DNA of 64,000 nucleotides from Polytrichum commune (GCA_950295325.1 OX485805.1:40349501-40413500), one strand, 5' to 3'. Shown: positions 12,433 through 25,063, counted from the stretch's first letter. Numbers and translations are program-made. Notes: generated by a model from the letters alone, not told the origin.

Positions 12433-13193
12433 AGTAGAGGCGCCTATTCCCAATCAGGACCACATCGGCAATCTATAGGTAACCAAAAATTTGATCATGC
12501 TAGAATCAATAATGCCATGACACACGTCCCAGTTACGAGTGGTAAGTGAAGAGGATTGAGCGATTAAAACAAACGGTTTACTGCAAACTCTAGACTTTGG
12601 TAATATATTCTGGCCAACTTTTGGCTTAAAAAATTCGCAACAATTTCATTTGAAGGAATAAAACTACCAATAAAATTTGCAATCCTCCTAATTTCTATCT
12701 TCCTACATGGGAAATTTTGCAACACCTTATACTTCTCTTAATTTGGCATAGAATATCTTAAGTGATTAGTTATAGGCACCTCTACTGTAGTACACCAATT
12801 GTGATCATTCACCATTTTCCAATTTCTACCTTACATGTAGGTGAGTTCATGGAGTGGAGGCGCCTATAACCGATCACTTCAAAGATTCTACGCCACGTCT
12901 GGAGAAGTCCAAGGCGATGCAAATTTTTACCGTGTAGGAAGATAGGAACAAGGAGGACTTCAAACTTTTCGGTACTTTTATTCCTTAAAACGAAACCACT
13001 ATGAATCTTCGAAGCCAAAAGCTGACCTGAACATATTACCAACGCCTACAGTCTACCATAACCGCTCGTTCCTCCTCAGCTTAACACTCAAAACCAGGAC
13101 ACGTGCCATGGCACGATTGGTTTCGACGTCATCGTAATTCCAGTACCCTGTAGATTACCGATGGGATCATGATCGGGAATAGGCGCCTCTACT
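12433..13193. mobile_element. Inverted pair of one MITE (GTAGAGGCGCC ends)
   Basis: Two copies of the same roughly 350-bp element lie tail to tail, at about 12433-12791 and 12853-13193, forming a 760-bp imperfect palindrome. Each unit has inverted ends AGTAGAGGCGCCTAT, with an internal GGCGCC palindrome. A third copy lies at 27459-27808. No coding sequence. Confidence 0.8.
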
Positions 13194-13469
13194 ATAAATC
13201 CCAAGGAAGAAGTCAATGAAGGGGGATCGGGCCTCCTCCCAAGAGCCTCGAATTCAATGGTGGTACACATTTATACATACTAGGCTACAGTTTAGCAACC
13301 CTTGCCCTAGCTATAAGCTCAACTAACTAAAAAGGCTGTCACCAACCCCACCTCTTTGGTGACAAGATCGCATAGACCTCGTCAAACAATCTCCCACACG
13401 GTCTCACTATAAGCTACATACATAGCTAGGCCGCTCTCAAATGCCCTACTAGCTAGTTGGCCCAACTAG

Positions 13470-13770
13470 CCCCCCCCCCCACCCAAACTAGGATATGAAA
13501 CACGCGATTAGTACTTAGTACAACATGGTTACCAAGCGAATCTAGATGCGATGGAATTGAGGCCGTAGCTAGCCACTTTCCTTGTAATTTTTGAAGCTCT
13601 CGGGAAGATTTTTTGGTTGTGCTCATTGATCGATGGTCGTCATGGTCTTCCCCCCCGTATATGTTGACTATTGGGCTCGGAATGAGCGACGTATTTTGGG
13701 CATGTGGTCTAATTCGTTTTAAGACACGTCTTTCATATGTATGTTCTTGGATGCACACCTGAGATCATTG
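13470..13770 (+). repeat. Family A copy, partial
   Basis: It begins around 'aggatatgaaacacgcgattagta' and runs through the shared 'ggccgtagctagccactttcc' and 'gttgactattgggctcgg' landmarks to 'atgtatgttcttggatgcacacc'. The left TIR is missing. Confidence 0.65.
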
Positions 13771-15905
13771 TATTCGTTAATTTGAGACTTTCTCTTGTCT
13801 CAAATTAATATATGGACCACAACAACATGGTCTAGTGTTTGGGTCGTCCTACCTGAACCATCTTGATATGAGTTCTTAATTGGGTTCTTGATATGAACAC
13901 CCGCTTCAAAGTACTTGCATCTTACAACATTCTCCAATATCTGTGTGATTTTATCCATGTTCTTATATTTGTAACTGTCTCAAAATGCCGAAAAAGTCCC
14001 AAATTAACGAATATAGTGATTAAGCACACAACGTTGAAATGTAATTGTCCAGTTTAGATGAGTAACTAAATTAGACAAGTCTATTTTATAACATTTTAAA
14101 GAAAATTTGCCCATTTAGAAAAACAATAAACAATTTTTAGAGATGAAATTGAGATGGTTACTAAAGAATTAGACAATAGAGTGGGTGGACGAGGAGAATT
14201 TAGGCTCAGGGGGAATCACTTGACAATTGCCAACCGTTTGATGTAGTGGTCGCACCATCCATGGTCATAATCTAATGAAGCCAAGGAGTGGGTCAAAAAA
14301 TCCCATTAGGAGCTATCTTTTCTATTTCTTTCCCTTTTTGATTTTTTTATTAGTGCAAATGGTGAAAGTTTTTCATCGGCTTTATGCAAACAAATCACAA
14401 AATCCTTGGTTAAAAGAGGTTCCCATATCCAAATTTACTTAATAAAACACAATATTTTATAAATAATCTTCTATAAAAGACATTTTACATGATTTATAGA
14501 TGACTAAACGTATAACATTTCATGATCGATTTAAAATTATCTAAATGCTCATAATTCATAAGAAGTGCGTACTAGAACACAACCGGATGAAACTTGACAC
14601 ATAGACCATGTTCATTGTTGTGTAAACTATACAACATATTCCTAAATATATGTCGTGAATTGGTATCACTTTTAACTAAAACCAACATTTGTTTTCTTGA
14701 TAGCCAAAATAAGCTCTCATGTTTGATGCATCATGTGCTTATATCACAAAAATACTCGACCTAAGTCTATGGAATCATGATTTATGAGGGAGTTCATTAA
14801 ATTCTAAACTATCAAAATGGTTGCATGGAGTTCAACAAGTTTAATGAGAACATTGATTGTATCAATAAGATCTTTAGATTGACATCAACAAGTTTGTTTC
14901 ACATAGCCTTGTTGAAAACGTCGGTTTTGAAACGGAGTTTCGTGGGCCAAGGTAAAGAACTTTGGGCTGGATACATGCATGTCCTTGGGGAGCTTGTCAT
15001 TTCAAGGTTGGTCCTCTTTTAGTAAGTAGAATTGTGTGTTTCAACTCCACTCCGAGACATCGATTTTGTAATGCTTAAAACTCGTGTTTTTGATTGGAGT
15101 TGGAAACAAACGTTTCTAATCAAGAGAAGAGGGACCAACCTGGAGATCAAATGCCTCATGGTAAGGCACATGTTAACCCCTAAAGGATCAAAAGATCATA
15201 TATGGCTTTTTTACATTTTTTATTAGGTCCACAAGCTTTGCTTGAAATCCAAATAGTGGTTCATAGAAATTAAGGGAGTCGGTCTTGTAACGTTTTTACA
15301 TTCTGACCAAATGTAAATGCTTTTAATGGCGATTTTTCTATTCGTTACCTATCAAAATTTTTGAAAAACTATCACATGTTTCTACATACATGCATTTTCT
15401 TATCTACCATTCGGATTTGAGTGCTTGAGAAATGTGTTTTTTCTTATGGAGCAAATTTCTTTACTCAACCCGTATTTGACATGTGCCCACAACAATGACA
15501 GGGTAGCATTGTAAATAGTCTTCAAAAGTGAATTTTCCCCCTTGTATATGAGATAAACTCACATGCGGAAGTTGAAAAGGGAAAATGTTGCCTCAAAGAA
15601 ACAATGCAACCATCACGAAGGCAACACAAGTCAAAAACTAGATTCAAACATCCCATGGACTATCCCATCAATGAGTTTTCATATAGTAATCTCGACAGTC
15701 AAAACGCTCGGAAATTCTACAAGAACAAAAATTTAGTGCCCTCATTACTACTCTATTCAATCAATGACAATAATATGAGGAAAACCTAATATGTGAACCA
15801 CTTTAACACCCCAAATCAAAATTGTGAAAAATGTTGTAAATTCCACCCAATCACACAATTATTGAACCTAGAATTGTTAGCATATCAGAGGATGTAGTGA
15901 AATTT
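13771..15905. other. Intergenic DNA, nothing recognised
   Basis: About 2.1 kb of AT-rich sequence with only short random frames. No paired splice sites, TIR or known motif was seen. Confidence 0.5.
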
Positions 15906-15909
15906 CTTC

Positions 15910-16430
15910 CATACACATATTTATTGGGTGTTTGTCCTTAGATCCACACCTAACCACATACCACCAAAATATAGGTGTCCAAATTGTTGCTATGTTGGGT
16001 TTAGACACGTGTGCCTTACATATATGAAGATTCTTATGAATTTTATTGTATTCCACAATGTTGTTGTGTTAGGAGGAGGACAAAAGCGGAAACATGAAAA
16101 GTGTTGTAAATTGCACTTCGCTCTACACATGATCCTTTAAGGTAGACGTGTCTAAATCCAATATAGGGGTCCAATTAAGGAGAGGAACCAAATACCATCC
16201 ACATACCTTACAATAATGAAAGTAAGAATCATCATATAAGGTAGACGTGTCTAAATCCAACACAATATCGATTTGGACACCTATATTTGGATGGTGTGTG
16301 GTTAAGTGTAGATCTAAGAACGGATACCAAAAAACACATGTGTTTAAAAGAGATTGCACTTCATCCTCAAAATATGCTAATTATTCAATCTTCAATAATC
16401 ACATAATTAGGTGGGTTTTTTTAATTAAAA
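15910..16430. repeat. Fragments of family A in both orientations
   Basis: 15910-16020 is a forward 3' end ('ccttagatccacacctaaccacataccacc'). 16139-16180 and 16225-16430 are reverse starts sharing 'aaggtagacgtgtctaaatccaa'. The duplicated start suggests local rearrangement. Confidence 0.6.
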
Positions 16431-16743
16431 AAAAATTGGTTGGAAGGGGGGAGGGGGGAGGGTAATGACCATCTCTAATCCTACACTCGGAATGAGAACC
16501 CTATGTGATTTGAAGTTTGGGGATTGCAATGACAATTCCCAATTTGATCCAACAATCAAAATCGCATGTAAAGTTGGGAGTGCCCACAACAAATAGGGTT
16601 ATATACTCTACGTACATCAAATATAGTATTTGGTGTAGGCCATTTTCATTTCATTGTGGGAATCAATGTGATTGTCACACGGTTGTTTTCTAGCCACGTG
16701 ACATGTAAAAGTTGAGAAAGCTGTGTGTGTGTGTGTGTGTATG

Positions 16744-16912
16744 TTTTTTTTTTTTTTTTTTGAGACAGAAGGCCGATAGGCCAGAGCCAAAGCACAGGAG
16801 GCGGTTGACCAACTGGCAAGTTTTCCGTCAAGTAGAGAGGAGATTTCACAGCCGGGATTCGAACCGCCAACCTCTTCCTTGAGATTTGGGTATCTCTCCA
16901 CCATCATCTCGG
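16744..16912 (-). mobile_element. tRNA-derived SINE with poly(A) tail
   Basis: On the minus strand a perfect RNA polymerase III B box, GGTTCGAATCC, sits in a tRNA-like T arm (AGGTTGGCGGTTCGAATCC, 16853-16876). A degenerate A-box/D-arm-like GGTGGAGAGATA lies about 40 bp upstream. The body continues for about 110 bp and ends in an uninterrupted A run (17 T on the + strand, 16745-16761). A (TG)n microsatellite at 16722-16740 abuts the tail. This order is the standard SINE structure; the tRNA species is not identifiable. Confidence 0.75.
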
Positions 16913-17480
16913 ACCTAGAGAAAGTTGGTTTTGGAGACAACAAAATATGATTTTGTGACTGGTAGTTGCGTGACATAAAATGCTTACAATATTTGAGCAT
17001 GTACAATCATTATTTTGGTGGCCTAAATGACTAAGAAGACAAAACTTGGGTGTGAGCATTCTTTTAAGATTAATTTCTCGAGGTGTAATTACTTACTTTG
17101 TAGCTATTTTTTGTGCCCCTTGAAATGGAGTTTCTTGGTTACAAAACTTTCTCTTCTAGGAAATCATCTTGTCACATGGTTGATAGCATAACTGTTTGTT
17201 GAACCTTTGCTTTCAACCAATCATGTCAAAGGTCAAGTGGTTCTAATCTATCTTGGAATCATTAGTTTTTCTAAAAGATTGCTTTTTATATGAATTGGTG
17301 AACAATAACCCTTCTTCCATTCACATGGACTTTGGATGTAGTCATAATTTACTTCCTACAATTTCTCTTCTATGTCAACTCTAAACAAGGTCCTTACTTC
17401 ACCATTGCATCTCGACCCATAGACTTGCCATTGAAACTGGATGATGGACAAGTATCCCTATTTCTAGAGATATTAGACTA

Positions 17481-17708
17481 TGCCATTTTTGCTCCTATAT
17501 TGCAGTTAAAAATGAGGCACATTTCGTGTTGGAATGTCCCCTATACAACCCCATTAGAGGTGAGTTTCCATCATTATTTGAGAACGTAGTTCCAAGGAGC
17601 TTCAAGTCTTTCTTTATATTAAACCAACAAGTTAGCATTAGTCTCTATCTCACAGAGGCTATCACACTCCGTCACTCTAGAGAATTGATTGATTTGAAAC
17701 CATCCTAA
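17481..17708 (+). pseudogene. LINE ORF C-terminal remnant with CxxC...HxxxxC knuckle
   Basis: An open frame ending in a stop reads CHFCSYIAVKNEAHFVLECP and then LYNPIRGEFPSLFENV. The CHFC and HFVLEC residues form a CX2C-X8-HX4C-like zinc knuckle, which is known after the reverse transcriptase/RNase H part of many non-LTR retrotransposons. The ...ECPLY..R..FPSLF continuation is also typical. No upstream RT motif is in frame, so only the tail survives. Pieces related to its downstream part recur at 1760-1975 and near 34.44 kb. Confidence 0.6.
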
Positions 17709-17937
17709 TGTACTTTCAGTCCCATTAGCCTTTTCGGCTTCCTGGACTTTATATTCAATTTCATTTTGTTTCACTTCAATTTTACTGACTTGCACTCATT
17801 TATTTATCCATAATACAAACCATAATCAATGTACTCCATCTCAACTAAAATTTGGTTATCAAACAACGAATTTGTGCAATGATCCATTGTGTTAGGTAAT
17901 TGAAAACTTCTATGTGTTAATCTAAATTTGCTTAACT

Positions 17938-18425
17938 AAGGTAGACTTTGCCTAATTTGGTGTATGGTGGGGTGTGAATCTAAGAACGAACACCAAAAAG
18001 ATATGTGTTGAAAAGAGATGAGACTACATGCTCAAAAGTTTTTTATTGCTTTAGACTTAATAGTCAACCTTGTTATATATAGATGAAACAAGGGGACTTG
18101 TGACTTCTTGTGACTCCAAGAACGGACACTCAAAAGTCATGTGTTCAAATGAGATTAGACTGCATGCTGAAACTATCATAACCATTCTAAACTCAATAGT
18201 CAATATAATTGGGGGAACCGATATGACCATTTAACGAGCACAAGAATCGTCACTTTGATGTTAAAAGCAATATTCATGGGACCTTTGAGAAACTATGAGG
18301 AAAGTGGCGATTTGCTAACCATCTTGTACTAATCGTGTGTTTCATATCCTAGGAGAAGTGGACTAGTTAGAAAAAAGTAACCATTTAAGACTCATATACC
18401 TTACGTTCATTTCGAAACACACATC
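17938..18425 (-). repeat. Family A copies, reverse, partly duplicated
   Basis: One start segment (17938-18110) is followed by a second partly overlapping copy (18110-18425) that ends 'agtaaccatttaagactcatataccttac'. The two share the 'agattagactgcatgctgaaa' type module. Confidence 0.65.
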
Positions 18426-19019
18426 TAAGATGCTTTGGTGACCAATTTTAGTCCACTCACCCTTTTAGGTGCACACACACCTTCCCTAGTGTGGATCCAT
18501 GCATCCTCCTTCCGGGTTTGGCCAACAACAAAACCAACAAAAAGACAATTCAATATTACTTTACACTAGAGTTGTGTGTATTTTGACAAAGTTTTTGCGA
18601 GTTTTTGACATTTGACCTGGGAAAAATATGCATCAATTGGCACACATAATTTAGAAGTTAACACGTAGTGTGAGTTGTGAAGAAAAAAAACACCACACAT
18701 CAATTGACACGTCAAAACTCGAAACGACACGTACTACTAGGCAGATGACATCGAGGTGACATGTTGGAGTAAGATGTAAACATCAATTGACATTCATTTT
18801 TTTTTTTTGAAAACGTCACATGACAACTTTGGATTCAAAGTTGAACATCAAATGAAATTTGTCAAATACACACACCGCATTAGAGTCCACACGACCGTAG
18901 CTAGACATAGGGAAATAGGCTTGTGGAACCCAATTTAGATGTATGATAAGTGGACTCGGTGAGGACCATAATGAAAAGAAAAAAAGAACAAACTTGTCCG
19001 TAAACCGGGACTCTAATGT
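18426..19019. other. Intergenic DNA, nothing recognised
   Basis: No frames, TIRs or splice patterns were noted. It contains short direct repeats of 'catcaattgacac'. Confidence 0.4.
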
Positions 19020-20290
19020 ACCCGAAATGGTTATAGAATGCTCAACGACGCGGAAGTTGTAGATGACTTTTTGGGATGATTTTCATCCAACACTCATTGA
19101 GTCCATCGTACATTGGGGATCGAAAGGCGAGGGGCCGGGGTCCAACTTTGGTGTAACTTATCGTACGAATGAGAAGTCAACCACCGAAGAAATTCCTAGT
19201 TCGGGGTTGAAACTCGAAGTTCCCCTCGATCGAGGAAAGCTCAAAACCCGAAGCTCCACAAAAGGCCCGAATGTAGAACAAAATTGTGGCTCCTCCGCCA
19301 AAGTTGTCAACCAAGAAAACAAGTTCGTGGGGATAATTGGACCGAGAGCGAGACCCAAAAAATTGTCTCCACTTCCACTCAAGACACACATATATGTGTT
19401 CGGACACGGAGGCTGGTGACTTTGCCAACATATTTGGAAAGTTTGGGGCCGGGCCCCATTGAGTTTCATCAAACTTGACCAAAGAAATTTCACGCTTTGA
19501 CCCTCAAATTCAAAGTAGAGGTTGGTCCGAAGCAGAGTTCGGGAAGTTTTTGAAGCCTTAGTGGCTAATTGCCGGTAGTTGCTACGAAGGGTCGGATTTT
19601 TTCCAATTTACATCGGCAACAGCCGGTCTTTTGTAAAATCAATCGGCCAATTGCCTATATTTTCATTGGCCAATATCCGATTAAATGGAATTCATATCGG
19701 CACAAATTGTTTAAAAAATGTATGAAAAGTTATTAGAAATCATTTCTTAGTACAAAATCTTGAATAAGTGAAAAGAAAGGCATGTTCAAAACTTTAAATT
19801 TGAAGAGTTAATATCCTTGGCAGGAATTGAACCTAGCAATGCCTTCACCGCTTGAAGGCCAAGGGTCCCCCAATTCTTCATAGAAGCAATTGGATTTGGT
19901 CATGGAAAGGTTGCATAATTCAAAAAGTTTAAGGTTTAGGGTACTTCCTCAAGTGCATCATCAGATGCCCCAAACAAATAGCGCTCTGGATGCTTCCGGC
20001 TGAAATCCAGTAACTCACAAGAAGAATCGGCTACATTTATGGGACATTTTCTGGTCCATCGGCTAATTGCCGGAGGATTGAAATTACAATCGGATTGCCA
20101 TCCGATGGTTGAAAATTTGGACCGGCCATGAGGGGAAATCCATCGGCTGATAATGAACTAGCCGTCGGTTTTCCCCGAACATAGGTCCAAAGTTCTCATG
20201 TTCCCGATCCTTGAGTGGACGGTTTTCGTCACTAGTAGTTAAAGTAAAATCGGATATATTTGGAACTCTAGATTTTTAGGGTGACTTTCA
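19020..20290. repeat. Unclassified, slightly GC-richer repeat block
   Basis: 19030-19560 is more GC-rich than its surroundings and is open in several frames on both strands (118 codons + at 19063-19419; 111 and 101 codons -), a composition effect and not a gene. 19560-20170 is dense in 'atcggc' and 'ctaattgccgg' motifs in both orientations, e.g. 'ggctaattgccggtagt' near 19564 and 'cggctaattgccggagga' near 20062. These suggest an old element with degenerate inverted ends, but I could not define its limits. Confidence 0.4.
19815..19866 (-). other. tRNA-like sequence lacking an anticodon arm
   Basis: On the minus strand CCTTGG pairs with CCAAGG as an acceptor-like stem. CTTC-AAGCGGTG-GAAG forms a D-arm-like hairpin with an A-box resemblance, and GGTTCAATTCC is a near-consensus B box. 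Only about 7 bases lie between the D-like and T-like arms, so no anticodon arm fits. It could be a deleted tRNA pseudogene or a SINE head. Confidence 0.35.
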
Positions 20291-21149
20291 TCGATACAAT
20301 TTCAACGTCTTTTGAATGTCATGGGGAGATTTGTCAAAATTCTTGTTGTGTATCTGAATGTTATGATATTGAAATATGATGAAACAAAAAAAATAGACTT
20401 TTTGATGTGACATCTGTAGAATAGTATAATGAATTGGTGAATGATGAGAATACTATTAGTGATAATATGATTATACTTGCATATGCAATGCAATTGGAGG
20501 ATCTTACCATAGAATCTTAGTATGTGGAAATGCTCAGCTAAACGTTGGTCCGATTTTACTTAGATACCAAGTTCAGGACACGAATGTTGTTATTCCAATA
20601 ATTGTTATTCCAATAATTCGTTAAGAGGACCACGCAAAACGATAATGAAGCAAATGGTTGTTTATTTTCTCATTATTTTCCCCATCTTAAATAGAAGAAT
20701 GCAAGGAGGCTCTTCATGTAAAAGAAGTTTGCTAAAACATGTTAAACACAGGTTGGGAGAGGGAGTGTTCTTGTATTCACTCTTTGCAAAGGACTTAGGA
20801 TTCATGGCAACCATGTAAGAAACTTACCTCCTTATAGGTTTACGCCCACTTGATGTTTGGGATTTGTTTATGTTGAACCAAATAGGCAACTCTAGAAAAT
20901 ATCGCTTGAATCTTTGCCACAAAAGGAGTCCGGTTATAGAATGGCTTTTTCCAAGTTGCTCGTGAGTGCCGGAATGATTGGCATCAACAAGCACCCGGAC
21001 GAGTCTAAGGACACACAAAGGCCGTTCCGTGCTTTGACACCTTTAAGACCTTGACTAAAGTTATTGGAAGAATGTGATGGACGGGACCTTGTCACGGGTC
21101 CAAGACATGAGAACAATAACTCTTTGTGAGTAGATGTAATAATATAGAA
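20291..21149. other. Intergenic DNA, nothing recognised
   Basis: No gene was seen. A short direct duplication 'gttattccaataatt' occurs twice at about 20587-20620. Confidence 0.4.
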
Positions 21150-21401
21150 GCGCATATGAACATTATGCCGGGACACCGGTGTCCCGAATAAACCGGAGCC
21201 TCCTTAATGATTGGTTTTGTGGTTATAAATGATCGAAAACAAACATCAACTTCGAACATCAGAGCGTGTACATGATGTTGAGATAATCTTAGGGCTACTT
21301 TGATCGCCTTCAGTTGATCATTTTTTGTTTCAACACGGGCTTTAAGGTTTGACTAGTGTATTATGGGACACTAGTATCGTGCCATAAGGTTCATATCGCA
21401 A
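21150..21401. mobile_element. Fold-back element with palindromic termini
   Basis: The left end GCGCATATGAACATTATG continues into the perfect 18-bp palindrome CGGGACACCGGTGTCCCG (21169-21186). The right end is an inverted, imperfect copy (GGGACACTAGTATCGTGCC then ATAAGGTTCATATCGC). The TIR is about 45 bp and the element about 250 bp. No target duplication could be resolved. Confidence 0.6.
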
Positions 21402-23119
21402 ATGGTCCTTTACCCAACCCATATAAATTATTTGATATGTTTTTCGGAACATAACTTGTGTATGATATTATTGAATTCTTTAGACATGAATTATTGGAGG
21501 TTTTTCTTCCATATGATGCAACTTGTAATAGTATGACCTAACAACATACGTCGTTGAAGCTAGGTCATTGCTTGCAAGTCCACCTTGGTGCACACTTTGT
21601 AGGGTGGTATAACTAGCTTCCAAAGGGGAGTCCTTAGTTTTTCTCTATGATTCCGGACTTGTTTTGTACATCTACCTTTACTTTGAGAATCTCCATAACC
21701 TCAGATTGGTGACTTCTTCTTAAGAAATTAACTTGGCCGATTTGTTTGCAAACATAACATTGTGCATTGCTTCTAACATGTTTTGTGGGACCTAAACACA
21801 AGGTTAATGTGTAGCTTGAGCCACATGGATTTGACTATGTAGCTTACCTCGGTGTGAAAATGAGGTAGGCAACATGGTTATATTATTGGCTACCATTTCA
21901 ATAGTAGATTCAATTCACGATAGAAGTTTCCAGTAAGCTTTAAAGATTTAAAGATCATTTTTGGTTTTTCCTTCAAAAGAGCGGCCTACATCGTGTATCG
22001 AGAGTAATATGCATTGCCTTCACTACAATCTTATCTTGTTCGCAACCTGGTTGGGGGTTCAAGGGTAGCTATGATTTGGTTGGATTTGTTTTTGTAAGGT
22101 AGGGTGCAAGCTTGAGGCTTAGTTGAGTCCACCCCCACCACAATGAAGTTAATTCTCTAGTCTTAATGCCTTGTCAAAGTTAGGCACGCCACATTTTGTG
22201 TTGCAGCCGGAGTGTAGCCAATAACAAAGGATATTGACACAATAATGGTTTCTGACACAAATTGGAGTTCATTCCTTAAAACTTTTCAAGACACACTATT
22301 CTTGCATATAGAAAAATTATGGCTAAAGAATATACTAAAGAAGTTTAAATTATATTCATATGATGGCCCTTTTAGAATGCCCAAATAAGCATTGTGAGCT
22401 TCAACCTAAGCACCAAATGTATAGGTTTGTGTACCGTTCAGTTACTTTGACTTAGGAAGGTTTCTTTGTCATAGAGAGGAATATACTTCCTATATAGTAG
22501 ATTTTGAAAATTGTTCAAAATCCTCAAGCAACAAGGGGGTGGAAGGATGGGAGCAACCATCCAATGCTTGAAAGTACATTTGATTTTTGGTGTGTTAGCA
22601 GGATTGACTCTCCGATCCCAATAGATTCACCAAACATAGACATGCTAAGCCCAAAAACCTCACAACTCTTTAGACGTTCCCAAGTATAGTTTACATGTTC
22701 CCAAAAGAGATCGACCAAACTCATGTCTAAAGGAGTGTTATGCGGGTATTAATTTTTTTCATGTACGAGTGCATCGGAATATTGTTTGCAAATTCATAAT
22801 TAAATATCCATTGGGTCATGTTAATGAAATAATTCAATAAATATTCGAGGGTATAGAGGTGATACCATGCAATGGTATATGTGCAAACATCAAGTGGGTG
22901 TCAACATTGGTATTGAGAGGTGTGTACTACTTTGGTCGAGTATTTTACATCCATCCACATACCCCGGTCGATACCCGGGATGAACCTAGATACATGTACA
23001 ACATTGATCTAACTCCAACTTAACCAAGAATAAGAGGAAAAACTCTTTTAAAGATGGTTTTTCAAACATGTCCTAACACATGGGAGAGGCAAGCTATACA
23101 AGAATTGAACTATGTAAGA
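21402..23119. other. Intergenic DNA, no gene seen
   Basis: About 1.7 kb. Short frames at 22.5-22.7 kb occur on both strands over the same DNA and show no motif. Confidence 0.5.
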
Positions 23120-23425
23120 TAAAACATGCCTGATTTGGTTACTCATCTTAATTGAACACCCAAAAAACATGTCATCAAATGAGATTGGATTGCATGGCTA
23201 GTCCAGGTTCCATAGTCAACATAAAAGGGAGGACCTATATGACCACTCAATGAGCATGAGAATCTTCACTTTAACAATGAATAAGATCTTCATATGAACT
23301 CTATGAGGAAATAGCGGGGTAATTGGCTTATGGCCTTGATTGGAATCACTAATCATCTTACACTAATCACGAGTTTCATATCCTATCCTATGCGAAGTAA
23401 CCATCAAAGACCCATCTACCTTTCT
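23120..23425 (-). repeat. Family A copy, reverse, internally deleted
   Basis: It starts with 'gatttggttactcatcttaattg' and ends 'gaccatcaaagacccatctacctt'-like. The segment between the start and 'aaaaaacatgtcatcaaatgagattggatt' is missing compared with other copies. Confidence 0.65.
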
Positions 23426-23832
23426 TATGAAAAATTGTGATTGTTTCTTCTCGTTCATCCTCTAACTTATTATCTGGCCTTTTGAGGTTAAACCTCCACG
23501 CATGCAGTGTCCTAGGCAAATTTTTGGGCATAATCGGTCAAAATCTTAGTGTTTTCCAAGTCCAACCAGTTACATGTTATGATCTTCCGTTCTTTTTCTT
23601 TATTATTTTGAGGTGTATTCCGTTGATCCCTCTAAACAAACAACACTTTTTTCGTATACAAAGTCTTGAACTTCAATTGGTTACTTTTCAAACTCAACCA
23701 GTTCATCTGTAACTACACTAAATTGTCTACTATGTGTGGGTTACCATTCAGAGTTACATGTTGCTACAACGTTTTACAAACATCATCATTTTTAACCAAC
23801 TAAGTTGTATCGTATTTTTTAGTGTGCATACT

Positions 23833-24234
23833 AACTACACTAATTAGGATATTTTAGTGTTTGATACACTAAATATGAACGCATACACTTAATACCAATC
23901 ACCCTACGAAAGTAAGTAACATTAAATGTAAACTCAAACACTAAATATCAACTTTTTGATACACTAAATATGAACGCATACACTTAATACCAATCACCCT
24001 ACGAAAGTAAGTAACATTAAATGTAAAATCAAACACTAAATATCAACTTTGATAATATGTGGAAGTCACATGTTCGAATTTTGTATTGGTGAGGATACGA
24101 AAAAAAAATGATAAAGGAAAATTCCAGCATATCTTCCAACACTAATTATCAAAAAACTAAAAATCAATGTTGAGCAAGGGAGGGTGGTAACAACATTGAA
24201 TAGAATCAAACACTAAGTATCCTATTTAGTGTAC
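23833..24234. mobile_element. Family C MITE with internal 95-bp tandem duplication
   Basis: Inverted ends related to ACACTAA(T/A)TAGGATA followed by TAGTGTTTGAT match the 10300-10622 element. Units 23861-23955 and 23956-24050 are near-identical 95-bp direct repeats; the 10300 copy has one unit. Confidence 0.75.
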
Positions 24235-25063
24235 TTGTGTTACTTGGGCACTCTCAATAAAACGTTAATTCAATGCGTAACACCAAACGGTAACCCACAC
24301 TAATCAGACAAAGAGAGAGAGAGAGAGAGAGAGTTAGTAGCAGTCAATTCTTTGCCTTCGCTGCTCTAATGTTGTGAACTTCAAAACAAAGTACACAAAA
24401 TGTGAGATTTAGTGTGACTTCTTGTTCGGAGTTACGTGTTCTTAAATCTTTTTACCATTAATGTACTTTATTTACCAAGTAAATAAAGGTGTTAATGTTC
24501 TATAGTGTCCAAACAACCAATTCGAAATCATAAAAATAAAAATAAAAATAAAATAAAATAAAACACAAGAGAAGGAGACTTAACTAGTGGGGACACAGAG
24601 CATTGAATATGATATGGGCATGGGGCTATATATGGTAGACAAACTGTAGGCTCAGGGCTGGGGACAGATTGGGACATTAAATGTTTGTTCTGGTGGAGAG
24701 ATCATGGTCATTTTGACTTGGTAATCACTTATTAAGATGCCTCCTCATTATATATATATCATGTATATATAAAATATAAAATATAATAATTCATCCTCTA
24801 GTCTCTAGCTCTCTGCTAGCTCTATCTATCTATCTATCTAGCTATCTGCATCTAAAGTATGACTTTCCTTTCTGACTTCCTCACCATCATGAGCATGTTG
24901 GGTGTCATAAGCCCCAATGTCAACTGGGCCATTGAGTGTCCTATCTATCCTACTACCTACTACCTACTAGGCTCCAAGTGTACATTGCATGCCATTATAA
25001 AAATGAGAGGAAAGGAAAATAAAACACCCTTTTGTCATTTCCACCACCTTATATATATATTCA
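24235..25063. other. Intergenic DNA with several microsatellites
   Basis: (GA)n at 24311-24333, (AAAAT)n-like at 24533-24563 and (TCTA)n at about 24818-24845. A TATATATA cluster at 24748-24785 precedes a 111-codon frame at 24859-25194. The arrangement looks promoter-like, but the frame has no family motif and its 3' half lies in a dispersed repeat, so no gene is called. Confidence 0.5.

Noticed and set aside
16617-17006. 129-codon minus-strand frame
   Set aside because: It runs through the SINE, its A tail (poly-Lys) and the TG microsatellite.
19063-19493. Overlapping frames of 118 (+), 111 (-) and 101 (-) codons
   Set aside because: Open on both strands over the same GC-richer DNA, with no motif, leader or splice context; best explained by composition.
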